Assembly: GCA_958295665.1 (NCBI GenBank)
Contig: OY282560.1
Coordinates: 148,792,091-148,856,090, forward strand
Reading direction: 5' to 3'
Origin: Tipula vernalis
Taxonomy: Eukaryota; Arthropoda; Insecta; Diptera; Tipulidae
DNA length: 64,000 nt
Shown one piece after another: positions 11,900 to 23,984 of the stretch. Numbering within the stretch: the first letter of the stretch is position 1; each line of letters starts with the position of its first letter. The notes beneath the pieces were generated by a model that was not told the DNA's origin, did not search any database, and saw nothing but the letters and a program-made list of their open reading frames with translations. The translations under genes were made by a program, and so were the position numbers.

Positions 11900-12205
11900 T
11901 CTATAAGAATACATACATGTAATGATCGCCCCAAATTCTACATCGGACAAACTGGCAGAAGTTTTGCATTTAGGTTTACAGAACATATAAAGGAAATCGG
12001 AAGACCAACAATCGACTCGAAATATGCACAAGACTTGACTACAGAAAAACATAATTACACTGACATCAACACAAACTCACAGGTATACACGGAACACGAA
12101 AAGCACCACTAACGAACAGCTTAAAAAACTGGAAATTTACAAGGAACGATATAACCCATTTTTACTACACGAAAAAATTGGCTGAAACAAAATTTCCGAC
12201 CTCAT
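11900..12205 (+). pseudogene. Penelope-like element 3' fragment (GIY-YIG domain)
   Basis: The frame from about 11905 reads IHTCNDRPKFYIGQTGRSFA, then FRFTEHIKEIGRP. The FYIGQTGRSF..R..EH pattern is the GIY-YIG endonuclease core (here reduced to YIG) found at the C-terminus of Penelope-like retroelements. After a frame change it continues NEQLKKLEIYKERYNPFLLH, the usual C-terminal end of these polyproteins, then a stop. The reverse transcriptase part is absent. ORFs at 11636-11844 just upstream may be related but show no recognisable motif. Confidence 0.72.
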
Positions 12206-12235
12206 TATAAATCCGTAATACATATCATTTTGCAC

Positions 12236-12286
12236 ATACGCATCCACACAAACACACCCAAACACACACATACATACACACGCACG

Positions 12287-12378
<92 letters not shown>

Positions 12379-12394
12379 ACACACACAGACACAC
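12236..12394. repeat. (CA)n microsatellite, 5' border of R1-clade copy 1
   Basis: A CA-rich stretch with a pure (CA)n core at about 12290-12376, preceded by acatacatacacacgcacg (ACAY-like) repeats. It lies directly next to the 5' end of a non-LTR element. Confidence 0.95.
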
Positions 12395-12507
12395 GAAGAG
12401 CAGGGGAAACGGGGAATTAATAACCCATTCAAGAAAATCAGTATGTTCCAGAGGTCTCCCCCGGGTATGCAGAGTTCCATGGCATTGTCAATATCGGATC
12501 TTGTGAG

Positions 12508-13680
12508 GTGCGGAGGAGTATCTCTAGAGTAAACATCGTGAAAAAGCATATTGACGATCTTTTTGAGTATGCCAAAGATCGAAACAATGTCCATGGTGAA
12601 ATCAAGAGGTTGATACGAATGATCAAACAATCGTTTAGGGATGTAGAAAAGGAGTTTCAAGTACTTTCCGAAAGAGGGGAGGATCCAGAGGCAACTCTAG
12701 AGAACTTGCTACAACCTGAGAGGGAGGTATTCAAGATAATCAAGGAAGCTCATATACTGGAGGAAACGAAAGAACAAGCTGCCAAGGCCGGGAACTCTCT
12801 GCAATAAGAAGTGTTCCTTGACACTCCGAAAAGTAAAAGGAAGAGGACACCAAATTCGGGAGGCAACGAACCTAAGAAGGGAAGGACAAGCGAGGCGATA
12901 CTCCAGCAGCAAAGGAGGAATGGGAATCCCTTGCAATTGTAAGATAATAATAACGAAGACATTAGAGTAGCCACAAATTGGACGTTGGTCAAACGCAAAA
13001 CTCGAGAGAGACGGGCGAGGCCTCCTCGTCCGGATGCATTAGAGATCATAAAGAAAGGAAATCTGACGTATGCGCAAATCTTAAAAAACATGAAAAGCAA
13101 CCCTGACCTAGAAGGGCTAGGGAAAAAAGTAACTCGCATTCGCGAGACGGAGAAAGGTACTTTGCTTCTTGAGCTGGGGAAAGCCATAGGCGAAAATACA
13201 GCCAAATTGCAAGCATTTTTGGAACGAAACCTGAATGCGGAAGCAGATGTAAGAACCCTCAAGGAAACAGATGAGGTTCTTATCGAGATTGATGAGGTAT
13301 TGATGAGGTCACCACTAAGGAGGAAGTCTTCAAGGCGGTGGTAGCCAACTTTGACGAAGGTAAAATTCTCTCAGTGAGTATAATCAAGTCATTGAGAAAA
13401 GCATACGGAGGAACCCAGACAGCAGTAATCGGCGTCCTGAAAGTAGTGGCGTAAAGGATTCGTGGAAAAATTATCCCACTTCATTGTTTTAAGTGCCTGG
13501 GATATGGGCATAGGTTAACTGTATGCCGTAGCATCGTCGATCGCTCCAAGCTTTGCTATAAATGCGGTAGAGAGGGCCACGTTCTAAGGAACTGCACTAA
13601 CGATGCAAGCTGTTTCCTGTGTCAGGATAGAGGCAGCAATACAGACAGAAACCATACGGCTGGTGGCATTAAATGTCTAG
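12508..13680 (+). pseudogene. R1-clade ORF1 (gag-like, CCHC zinc knuckles), copy 1
   Basis: The frame opens near 12508 and continues past in-frame stops at about 12805, 12940 and 13452. The N-terminal third is a helical, charged segment (FEYAKDRNNVHGEIKRLIRM). The middle carries KRKTRERRARPPRP, then the gag core ENTAKLQAFLERNLNAEADV. The C-terminus has three zinc knuckles: CFKCLGYGHRLTVC, CYKCGREGHVLRNC and CFLCQDRGSNTDRNH. The protein would bind element RNA into a ribonucleoprotein. A small frameshift occurs at about 13300. ORF2 follows immediately at about 13673. Confidence 0.82.
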
Positions 13681-16656
13681 CGTACCGGAGAGCGCTACTA
13701 GTTGCTCGAAGATAATGAAAGTTTTGCAACTAAATCTAAACAATTGTGAGGCCGCACAAGACCTCTTACTGCAGTCTGTGCGAGAATTACAAGTGGATAT
13801 CGCTATTCTATGTGAACAGTACAGAAATATAGAAGGAAATAATTGGATGACAGATTCAACTGGCAAGGCTGCGATATGGTCATGCAACAGGCGGCCTTTC
13901 CAGGAAAAGCCAGTACGCCAAGATACAGGAGTTACCAGGGTAAAAATAGACGGCATTCATATCTAAGCGCAACGATTGAGGAGTTTATAAGTTTTTTGGA
14001 TCGGCTTGTCGGCGACGTCAGGGATCGAAGGCCGGTGATCATCGCCGGTGATTTTAATGCATGGGCCACAGAATGGGGCAGCACAAGCACAAACAATCGA
14101 GGGAGGGCTCTTCTTGAGGCAATATCTGTTCTCGATATTGTTCTTTGCAATAATGGGAACCATCCTACATTCTGTAGAAGTGGAGCGAGATCGTTTATTG
14201 ACATAACTTTCATTAGTAGTGATCTCATGAGGACTAATATCAAGTGGGAAGTTAGCGAAATCTTCACGCACAGCGACCACCAAGCGTTACTTCTGAAACT
14301 ACGCGGTCCGAAGTCCATGCCAATCAGATCGATTGAAATTGTAGGGTGGAAGGTTAAAAATTTCGATGAGGAAATATTCACAACAATGATGGATGAGGTT
14401 TACCTGGAGGGTGTAGCTAATACTAAAGCAACCCAATTGATGGACTGCGTGACTAGGGCCTGTAACGCAACAATGCCTAAACGGGTGGTAGACAACCGTC
14501 ATCCGCCGAACTTCTGGTGGAACGAGGATATATGCAAGTTGCGCAGTAAATGCCATCGAGCAAAAAGACTATCGCAGCGCGCTAGGGGAAGAGAGACATT
14601 TGCCATGCTTCTGCGTCGGTATAACATGGCTCGATCCGAACTAAAGCTGGCTATCAAGAAGAGTAAGCGCCAAGTTTGGACAGATCTTTGTAATGAAGTG
14701 GAACAGGCTCCCTGGGGTAGGCCATATAGAACAGTAATGTCGAGGTTGAAAATGACAAGTGCGTCTCCTCCGACATGCCCGATTTTGATGCATGAGATCG
14801 TTTTCACATTGTTTCCAGAGCAAGTGGCGTTGGTGCCCAATGTGAACCGACCTATAGCACCAGAAGAGGTCCCAACCATTACGATGGAAGAGTTGATGAC
14901 AGCTCTTAGGAAGGTTGGAAATAATAAGGCTCCTGGCCCAGACAACATTCCCCACATCGCACTAAAATCAGCAGTTCGTGCTAAATCGGAAGAATTCCTG
15001 GACCTATTAAGCTCTTGTTTAAATGAAGGGATATTTCCTGAACGATGAAAAAAGCAGAAGTTAGTTCTATTTCCCAAAGAGAAATAGCCGATGGAAGTAC
15101 CATCCTCATATAGACCGATCTGCATGCTGGACACAGCTGGCAAGATACTAGAACGATAGAAGCGGTCGAGAGAGCTGGAAACCTGGCGCAGCACCAGTAT
15201 GGCTTCAGGAAAGCGCGTTCAACGATAGATGCCATAAATTTAATGGTCAATACCACTAGCAATGCAATACGGGGTAAAAGATGGAAAGGAGGTGGTAAGA
15301 AATACTGCGCCATTGTTACTTTGGACATCCAAAATGCTTTCAACTCCGCGAGGTGGAGTTACATTATAATGGCGTTAGAGGAAATTGGAGTGCCTAGCTA
15401 CATTATAAAGATTGTGAGGAGCTATTTCCAAGATAGAATCCTAAGTTACAACACGGAAGTAGGTATACGAGAGTACACAGTGACGGAAGGAGTTCCGCAA
15501 GGTTCAGTTTTGGGACCTTTACTGTGGAATATTTGCCCGAAGAAGTGAAAGTGGTGGGCTTTACAGATGATGTCGCAATAGTTGTTGTTGCGAAGTTCAA
15601 GGACGAGGCAGAACACACATGCAACGAAGCAATAGCCGTTATCCAGCGGTGGTTATCGAAGGTTGGACTTCAGTTAGCTGAACATAAAACCGAGGCAGTT
15701 CTAGTTACGAGCAGGAAGCAGCGGGAAACAATTACTATCCAGGTGGGCAATTCTGAAATCTTTTCCAAAGCTTGTATCAAATATTTAGGCATCACAGTTG
15801 ATGCAAGACTTTCATTCAAGGAGCATATTGAGTACGTGAGCGACAAAGCAGCTAAAGTAAATGCCGCTCTTTCATGTTTAACGCCGAATTTGGGGGACCT
15901 AGATAGACTTGCCGTTGGAGATTGTTGGCCGGTGTCGTCACATCCATCTTATTGTACAGTGTTCCTATTTCAGCAGATTCACTGAGAATCAAAGCCTATA
16001 GCCGAGACATAAATTCAGTATACCGGAGGTGTGCGCTACGAGTCATCTGTGGGTTCCGCACTATATCAGATGATGCGGCGTATGTGGTTGGGGGAATGAC
16101 CCCAATTGCTCTTTTGGCAAAGGAGCGACAACAAATATACCAACACGGAGTCCAAGGAACCAGGTCGATGACTAGAGAGGATCCTAATCTTGTGAGATCG
16201 GAAATAATTGCTGAATGGCAGCAACAATGGAGTTCATCAGGAAAGGGTAGATGGAAATACTCGTACCATCTCATTCCTTCGATTGGCGAGTGGTTAAACC
16301 GACGACACGGAGAAGTTAACTTTTACTTGACGCAGTTGTTGACAGGACATGGTTGTTTTCGTGCATACTTGCACAGGTTCGGGCACGATGATTCACCTGA
16401 CTGCCCGAGCTGTACAGGTATACCGGAGGATGCGAATCATGTGTTATTCAGATATCCGAGATTCAATGAAAGAAGGAAAGTGCTTGGGAAGACGATGGGG
16501 CAACGGCCGACGCCGGAGAATACAATTGCACTAATGCTGGGTTCGACGGAGCACTGGTCTGCCGTTTGTAGTTTTGCAGCAGAGGTTCTGATAAGCTGCG
16601 GTGTCTTGAGCATGAAAGGAGTCACCAATAGACCAATAGTGAAGAATTATGAATAA
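13673..16656 (+). pseudogene. R1-clade ORF2 (endonuclease-reverse transcriptase), copy 1
   Basis: Domains in order: an AP-like endonuclease with VLQLNLNNCEAAQ, IIAGDFNAWATEWG and THSDHQALL (13700-14310); a reverse transcriptase from about 14870 with NNKAPGPDNIPHIALK, YRPICMLDTAGK, TLDIQNAFNSARW and GVPQGSVLGPLLWN; a catalytic motif mutated to FTDD; and a C-terminal Cys/His finger after GCFRAYLHRFGHDDSPDCPSC. Breaks include a frameshift at about 13965, a TGA at 15046, further stops up to 15240, a small deletion just after LLWN at about 15530, and a frame change at about 15940. The intact enzyme would nick the target and prime cDNA synthesis there. This copy cannot. Confidence 0.85.
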
Positions 16657-16846
16657 TTAAATCTGAAGGTGCAATAATGCAAATCCCCCCCCCCCTCCGA
16701 AGTAATACTTAACGGTGGTTCCGGGGGCTTATGGTCGACGACGAGAGGTGTTTTTTAGTCAGTCAAATCTGACATAACCATATGTAAGTAATGGTAGATT
16801 TTGAATCTTATTCACCTGACCACGTAAAAACAAAACAAAAAAAAAA

Positions 16847-16863
16847 AAACACACACACACACA
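16847..16863. repeat. Short (CA)n between the two R1-clade copies
   Basis: An A-rich tail followed by eight CA units separates the 3' end of copy 1 from the truncated 5' end of copy 2. Confidence 0.9.
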
Positions 16864-18436
16864 GCTAGAAATGGCGTATGATGCAGCAATGGCCTGGATG
16901 ACCTATGTGTGGACACCATAAACCGATCTACTGGTGGAAGGAACATATCGCCAAGCTGCGTAAGGAATGCCACAAATGCAGGAGAAGGTACCAGCGATCC
17001 AAGGGAGGATACTACCAGGATCTACTCATACTACCAGGATCTACAGGAAAGGTTTAAAACCGCTAGAAATTAGCTGAAAGATGCTGTTAAACAAAGTAAA
17101 CGCCAAACCTTTGCAGAGCTACGTGCTCGTGCCGAAATGGACCCCTGGGGCAGAGCGTACAAAATGGTAACGAAGAAGCTCCCATGTCACAGAGCGCCAA
17201 TAACGAGCTGCCCAGTACTGATCAAAAAGATTGGGGAAACGCTATTCCCAACGCAAGATTACACGCCAAACCAGGAAAGTCTTTAACGACGACAGAGCGA
17301 CATTCAGGGGGCAACAATTGACGAAGTAATGCGTGCGATTTAAAGGTTTTGAGACCAAACGGCACCTGGTCCGAACAACATCCCCAATAGAGGTTTTAAG
17401 CCCGCAGTGTCCCTACATCCCGACGTGCTAACGAAAATATACGATAGCTGCATTGAAGAAGGTGTGTTCCCAGACCGCTGGAAGCGATAACGCCTGGTGT
17501 TGGTACCGAAGCCTAACAAGCCACCGGAAGGTACATCTGCGTACCGCCCACTCTGCATGTTGGACACGGCCGGGAAAGTACTTGAGTGGATACTGTGTGA
17601 CAAGATAGAGAATGACATAGCCGAGTCCAATGGACTATCACAACGTCAATATGGTTTCAGGAAGTCTAAGTCCACAACCGAAGCCATTGATGAACTAATT
17701 AGAACAGCGCAAGCGGCGATTAAGGGGAAGAGATGGAGGGGCGGGGCAAAGAAATATTATCTGATCGTCACTCTTGACGTAAAAAATGCGTTCAACTCTG
17801 CCAACTGGACGAGAATTGCGGAGTCGTTGTCCCAATTTCAGGTAACCAGCATACCTCAGGCTAATGATGGATAGCTACTTCAAAAATAGGATACTGCTGG
17901 ATGATACGGATGATGGCCCGCGGAAGCACCCAATCACTGGAGGAGCCCCCAAGGTTCGGTGCTTGGCCCGCTCTTGTGGAACGTCATGGTTGTTTTCGTG
18001 CATATCTGCACAGGTTTAAGTACTCAGATATATGTGCATGCACTAACTGTGGAGGTGCGATCGAGGACGCTGAGCGCGTACTTTTGTTTTGCCCGAGATT
18101 CGAAGACGCTCGAGTGACACTACAAGAGGCGTTTCAGAAACGCGAGATGCCAGACAATATTGTCCAACATATGCTTGACAGCCAATTTAAATGGGATGCA
18201 GTATCCGACATGGCGGCGATCGTAATGAAGGAGCTCCGTCGGCTGGAGCGTGAATGCAGAGTGAGCCTCTAGTGGCCATAGCCCGTCCCCTCGAAGAAAT
18301 AACTTATGGTCGTGCCGCGGGGAATATGGTCACAGAAGAAGGAGTAGATTTTTAGTGAGTAGAAATGTCACACTACCGGTGACATGAGTCGACGGTGTCT
18401 TCCGAGGATTTTCCACCTACCTGCGTATTAAAAAAA
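16864..18436 (+). mobile_element. R1-clade non-LTR retrotransposon copy 2 (5'-truncated)
   Basis: A second, related but different R1-clade element in the same orientation, starting directly after (CA)n inside ORF2 and ending with an A-rich tail joined to a long (CA)n tract. Recognised parts are the region before the reverse transcriptase (16880-17340, broken), reverse transcriptase fingers and palm (17497-17874), and the C-terminal zinc finger (17985-18272). The middle of the reverse transcriptase is missing through an internal deletion at about 17980. It is too damaged to be active. Confidence 0.82.
17497..18272 (+). pseudogene. R1-clade ORF2 fragment, copy 2, internally deleted
   Basis: Frame 17497-17874 reads LVPKPNKPPEGTSAYRPLCM, LDTAGKVLEW, QRQYGFRKSKSTTEAIDELI and LIVTLDVKNAFNSANW, the fingers and first catalytic Asp of a reverse transcriptase. 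A shifted frame then gives a GGAPQGSVLGPLLWN-like stretch near 17940-17980. That is joined directly to HGCFRAYLHRFKYSDICACT and NCGGAIEDAERVLLFCPRFE, which belong near the end of ORF2. The block carrying the catalytic FADD and the thumb is deleted. The same catggttgttttcgtgcata sequence is present in copy 1 at about 16350. Confidence 0.82.
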
Positions 18437-18632
<196 letters not shown>

Positions 18633-18901
18633 ATATGGTCAACAAATTCTTCTCTTTTTTTGTCATAAACACAAACCAGATGGTATATACAAAAAAGAAG
18701 GGCGGTACCACCCCTTTAAGAAGAAAAAATAAAATAAAGGGGCAATAAGATTCACAAGCCACGTATGCACAAAAACTAGGGTATAAAAGCAGTTTTTAGC
18801 ATAATTTTAGTTGGTGTTTGTTAGAAATTTAATAAAGTAGTAACATCCGAAACGATCGTAATTTCAATTTCAAATAACAATAAATATCACATTAAGAAAA
18901 A

Positions 18902-19330
18902 GTGACTAAACCAAAATATTGTGTTTTTGAGGAGGTGTTGTCTTTTTCGCTAAGGCCCGTACCCTTGTCCCTTTGTCATTTGGACGGCACTATGTGTAAA
19001 GCCGACAAATTGCCTTTGTTAACATGTTTAGGAAATGAAGTGATCAAAGCTAATCATGAACCTCCATTTCATAAAGATCTTACTGTGATAGATGGTTTTT
19101 TCTGTTTATTTATTAAGATAAATACCGATAACGTTTGTAAAAAAAATTTACAAGTTGTAACAAAATATCGAAATATTACTATAATTTTTGATAAATATCA
19201 ATCACCCTCTACAGCGAGCATGCTCTTCGGGACACGAGTGAGAACTATGATTCCGCAGAAAAACTGATCAACCCTGCAGATTTTACCAAAGAACTGATAA
19301 ACATTAAGTTCAATTATAGCTTTGGTTGGC
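18902..19330 (+). pseudogene. Fragment of an unidentified multicopy insect protein
   Basis: The frame at 18902-19267 contains FEEVLSFSLRPVPLSLCHLD near its start and NITIIFDKYQSPS near its end. After a frame change at about 19215 it continues SEHALRDTSENYDSAEKLIN, then PADFTKELINIKFNYSFGWL. I recall a repetitive insect and cnidarian protein family with a FDxY.xPS...EH.LR pattern followed by RPADFxKEL, but I cannot name it and treat the match as tentative. Upstream at about 18781 is a TATA-like tataaaag followed by aataaa at 18830. These could be leftovers of a promoter and a polyadenylation site. Confidence 0.4.
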
Positions 19331-20221
19331 TGAGTTAGCTCCCTTTCTCTCCAGCACAACAGTGTATCTCAGTTTTGACTACTAACCAGATACTAACTGG
19401 ATTATTACGCTTATTATGTTAAAGACATCAAGTACTCTAATTCTGATATTCTGATAATTACGCTTGTTAAATCTTACCCTAATGTTGGAGTCGTAAATTC
19501 GAACAAGAGAAATTTATACAATAGACTAACTACTTCCGTTGACGTAAAGTAGTTCGAATTTAAATATATTATGTTTTAATGACTTAGGTTACCATTGGCG
19601 GGCCAGACCTGTTAGAAGTAAAACTATATATACATATAATTAATATAATTGGGATACTATTTATTGGGAACTATTTATTATGTGAAACAACTTTGTTGGT
19701 TTTCAAGTTTATTCTGATTTATTAATAAAATTGCTACAGTTTATATACCGTTTATATAAGTTCCGGTGGAAATGTTAATCCATGTTGAAACGTAAACAAT
19801 GCCGGGTAATATCTGTAAGCTAAAAGCGATGTATGCATTGGAAACTATTTACGACATTATCAATGTCACTAAGATGGAAAAGCGATTAGGGCAGTCGATT
19901 TGCGCTGCTCTTCCGCTCTGCACACCTTCACTGTCTGTGATCAGAATCCCGCTTTTTCCGAAATGGAAAAAAGCGTCCGTATAATCTGTTGACACAGTCA
20001 TACGATTTTAAATCCCATGAGTTCTTTATGTTGGTAGTTTGGTTTCGTACCGAAAAGTTGGTCTACTCTTTAGGTAGCTACGACCAAACTACAAAAATAC
20101 AACTCTCGCCAATCACATTAAGGATCTGGCCAGAACGCACTGACATAGTGAATTATATTCACTACATCAAAAACCCATGGAGAAAACTCATTTTTGAGTA
20201 TATTATGCCCATACGAATATT

Positions 20222-20459
20222 TATTAAGAATTTAAATTATCCGTGTATATTGATTTTTTCGGTTTTTTATAGACAAATATATTAATTGTTCATGACAATC
20301 CTAATATTTTCGATTTGGTAAATCAGAAAAATAAGAGGCCAATCCCTTCGATTTACCAAATCGAAAATATTGGGATTGTCATGAACAATATTAATACATT
20401 GGTCTATAAAAAAGCCGAAAAAATCAATAGATTTACAGACAGACAATTTAAATTCTTAA
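20222..20459. repeat. Long imperfect hairpin (arms about 100 bp)
   Basis: The left arm (20222-20324) and right arm (20350-20459) are inverted copies with a 25-nt loop. The inner 44 bp differ by one substitution and a 2-nt indel, and include gacaatcc(t/c)aatatttt and cgatttggtaaatc. The outer halves carry tgattttttcgg and ttaagaatttaaatt, with a short variable block between. Small ORFs reading through the arms are by-products. It could be a foldback element or the product of a local inverted duplication. Confidence 0.85.
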
Positions 20460-20569
20460 TAGTAAAAAATGTATACATGATATACGAGTACATACATATG
20501 TACAATTCCATGCGTATAGTTTCAAAATAAGGTTTGCCAAAGAGGTTTGCACGAACATAAAGAAATCAG

Positions 20570-21545
20570 CAATTAAATCTCAGCCAAGGAATTTTAATGC
20601 TCAAAGTATTTAAAGAAACAGAAATTTTGCGAATTAAAACCTATTATTAGTGATGTACCCTTTGATGTATGGCTAAAACCATTTCATTTAGACTTTGAAT
20701 TAGAACTTAATGGGTATACATACAATAATTCGTAATGATCGGACGGTAAAAACTAACGGAGAAGTATGTGTTTATGTGGGAAATGGGCTTCACTATACAG
20801 TCGCTACTAAATCTGCTAACTCACATACAGAGTTTATTTTAGTTGAAATCTGGTTTGGGGATTCTAAAATGTTGATCAGAGCTTCTTGTTGTTCTAATGT
20901 TCGAGCTATTTTAGACATAGAATTTGTACTAAATACAATACAACATCAATATGTTGATATTGTTTTAATTGGGGATTTTAATATTAACGTTCTGATTGAG
21001 GTCTCACTGAGTAATAATATTAAAGATTTTTTTAAAATCTATCGGCTTGTCTATTGTTAATATTGAAATAACCTGTTTCACCGGCACTAGTTCTACTCAA
21101 CTTGATCTCATTATTACTAACAAACGAGAGCAAATGATCCGATCCGTATTAATCGAGTGAGCGTTCCGGGCATCAGTAAACATCTCATCAGTAAACATCA
21201 TCAGATCTTTCAAACTTATCAATTCTGCAGAATTGTTTGATGATGTTCAAATATGTCCAGAACGAAATAAATTTCTCAACATACAATTTACAAATCTTGC
21301 TTCCGTAAATATCATTCCGTAAAAGCTGGCGAACTCATTTTACTACATTTCTCAAAAGCATTTGATACAGTATCGCATGCTTTGCTATTAATTTTCTACC
21401 CAGGCTGTTACTTAAAATTTTGGGCTCAAGCTATGTATTGCAATAATTTATTCTCAAGATCTCCTATGCTTGTTGCTGGAGTTCCTCATGGTTCAATTCT
21501 TGGGCCAATTCTATTCTCATGTCTAACAAGTCTCCGACGAAATCC
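20570..21545 (+). pseudogene. Jockey-like non-LTR retrotransposon fragment
   Basis: Frame 20710-21060 is an endonuclease segment: IIRNDRTVKTNGEVCVYVGN, HTEFILVEIWFG and QYVDIVLIGDFNINV, the last being the GDFN active-site motif. At about 21085-21140 the next segment reads GTSSTQLDLIITNKREQM. A reverse transcriptase piece follows at about 21316-21520 with LLHFSKAFDTVSHALLL and VAGVPHGSILGPILFS. The intervening reverse transcriptase start is deleted or scrambled. The 3' end is lost, and BEL/Pao sequence follows. Confidence 0.75.
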
Positions 21546-22019
21546 TGAAAAAACATTAATCAATGGCCATGTATTGCATTGCATGTGCAACTTTCCAGAA
21601 TAATATTAACGGTTGCCACAAGCGTACACATAAATAGCCCCTTCTGTTCTATAAATTTGCATCCTATGCCAATTCCAAGCTCTGATACAAAAAACATTCC
21701 AAAAGTTTACTTCTGACTACCATGCATCCCAATTTCTATCCAAAATCCATCAATTTCTCGGAACCAACTGCAATTAAATTGATGTTTTTTCAGCTATACA
21801 ACCTTCCTTCAGAAGTGTCATGGAAGATATTGGCGCAAAAGGAGTACAACGAAGCTCATCATACTTTACTCCACGACATTGAAAAGGCAACCAAAAAACC
21901 GCCACAAACAACGACCAAAAAACCTTGCAAACAGTTAATAGAGCTGTACAAGGTAACATTGGGTCAGTATTGTAATTGATTCAGACTCCTAAACCACCTT
22001 CATAACCGAAGATACAGCA

Positions 22020-23790
22020 AACAATCTTAAGCTTACAAGAACACCTATTCAAGCTGATATCACCGGAATGGGTCGGATAGAAGCCGGTATGGCTCATTCA
22101 CAGTAGAGTTCAACATAAGTCTGCGGTTTTCTTCAAACTTCAAGATCAAAGTGAAGGCTATGGTGTTCAAAATCATAACCGGTAGCTTTCTTGATAAGAC
22201 CATTGAACTAAACTATTATGAACCCGGTCCAATTGATATATTATTAGAAGCAGATTACTATGGGCAAATAATTATGCCAAATCTAATAAAAGGTGCACGT
22301 AATGAGTCTATTGCACAATAAAACAAACTGGGATGGATTCTTACTGAAAATACATCTGCTAGCAATATATCAGACTATGGTTATAACCACCAACGAGATT
22401 GTCAATCAGTTAAAAAGTTTTGGAAACTAGAGGAAATAAATAAATCTAAACGTGTCACTAAAGAAGAAAAGGAATGTGAAGAAATTTACAAAGAAACTCA
22501 TATACGCATGACCAATATGGAAGTTAAAAGTAAGAATTCCGTTTAATACCGACTTATTAGTTTCAAAACCACCCGGATAATCACGAAAAACAACCATCGC
22601 TGAGCAAAGAACCCAGAGTTGGCACTTCAATACCAACCATTCAGGGATGAGTATGAGACTTTAGGACATTTGTTGACGATCTCATATCTGGAAGTGTTGT
22701 TTCCTCAACGACGCATTATTAGCACAGAAACAGGAACCTCCGAAAATGGGTTTCCAACAACCAAGCCCTACTAAATGGCTTACCAACTAATCTACGGAGT
22801 ATGGAATTTTGGAATTTAAGCGTGATGATATAATAAAAACACTCGGCCTTTATTGGTATCCTGTCACAGATAGCTTCGCATTTCTTTGTCGGAATTCGGT
22901 AATAGAAACTCTATAATAGCTAAGCTAATCATGTAAGTCCTTTTGGGTAGCAGGCCTTTCTTGGGATCAAACATAACCTCAGAAAGAAGCTGTTAATCTG
23001 CGCAATGTTAGGATTGTAAAACTTCACTTCCTTCATTTGAATTAATATCTACATATACCTAGTAGTTGTTTGAATGCTTAATAATCGCTAAGTTTACATA
23101 GATTGTGCGATGCTTCTGAAAAGGCAATGAACGTGACGCTTGCTTTATCCAAGACCAAAGTGGCACCGATAAAAACCATATTATCGCTTCCACTACTCGT
23201 GAAGCTAGCCCAGATCTTCAAAAAATGTTAGCTAGGAATAGCACGAAAAGGCATTTTATACCACCATCAGCAACATATTTCGAAGGGCTGTGGAAGGCAG
23301 CAGTCGAAGCAATGTCTTAAAGCGAACAATACAGGAAAGCGCACTGACAAAAGAAGTACTTTCGGCAGTAATTCCCCAAATCGAGGCACCATATCGGCAG
23401 ATCCGTCTGAAGTATCACCAACTCCAGCTCACTTCTTAATAGGTGATTCACTACACACCATTCCAGAACCAGATTTGTTGTTGAAAATGTAACCTTCGGA
23501 CAGCGTCGGAAATTATTGCAAAGGATGGTTCATCAATTTTGGAAGCGATGGTTGTCCGATTACTTATCAAGCCTTCAACATTATTATTAGATTGCGTTTG
23601 GATTTAAGATAACCACTTGCCACCAACTTTTTAGTGGCCACTTGGGCGAATTGTCGATTTACATACGGGTACAGATAAGCAAACTAGAGTGGTGAAACTT
23701 AAAGTTAGTCACGGCATCAAATATAAGCGATCAATTTCGAAGATAAGCATTCTTCCTTTCAATGATACAGAAATTTTAGAGAGAGAACAT
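22020..23790 (+). pseudogene. BEL/Pao LTR-retrotransposon polyprotein remnant
   Basis: Broken plus-strand frames keep the BEL/Pao order. Protease to reverse transcriptase linker: PIDILLEADYYGQIIM and GWILTEN at 22230-22360. Then KFWKLEEINKSKRVTKEEKE at about 22420. Then FRDEYETLGHLLTISYLEVL at about 22640 and KTLGLYWYPVTDSFAF at about 22835. An RNase H-like piece with LSKTKVAPIKT lies at about 23150. The integrase C-terminus has PTPAHFLIGDSLHTIPEPDL at about 23420 and WPLGRIVDLHTGTDKQTRVV at 23634. Stops and frameshifts are dense and no LTRs were found. The ORF at 21722-21979 just upstream is unassigned. Confidence 0.72.
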
Positions 23791-23984
23791 AGGAGCATTT
23801 GTCCAAAAACTTTAGCAACTAAGCTTTTTTTAACCCTTGTGTCTATACCCAAGAAAATATTCTTTGTTCTATACTCGGCTACCCAGGTAGCCACATACAC
23901 ATTCTGCTTTTAAAACTAAATAATTTATATTTTCCTGTACGTTGTTGCAACCTTATTCAAAACTTTTAATTTTTAGTGACGAAA

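Larger units (their letters stand above)
12395..16846 (+). mobile_element. R1-clade non-LTR retrotransposon copy 1 (Waldo/Mino-like)
   Basis: An almost full-length two-ORF element with a gag-like ORF1 carrying zinc knuckles and an ORF2 carrying an AP endonuclease, a reverse transcriptase and a C-terminal zinc finger. It has (CA)n on both sides: the long tract ending at 12394, and (CA)n after an A-rich 3' tail at 16847-16863. Family knowledge places R1-clade Waldo and Mino elements as specific for ACAY or AC repeats, which fits this position. Stops and frameshifts disrupt both ORFs. It lies in the 18.8-kb receptor intron, antisense to the gene. Confidence 0.82.

Noticed and set aside
12137..12394. 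Long ORFs of repeated Cys-Val or His-Thr residues
   Set aside because: They are translations of the (CA)n microsatellite, not proteins. The same applies at 18373-18762.
12236..12394. CRISPR-like or regulatory array
   Set aside because: A simple dinucleotide microsatellite in a eukaryotic genome, with no spacers.
14499..15194. 231-codon minus-strand ORF
   Set aside because: It is a shadow of the R1-clade ORF2 on the plus strand.
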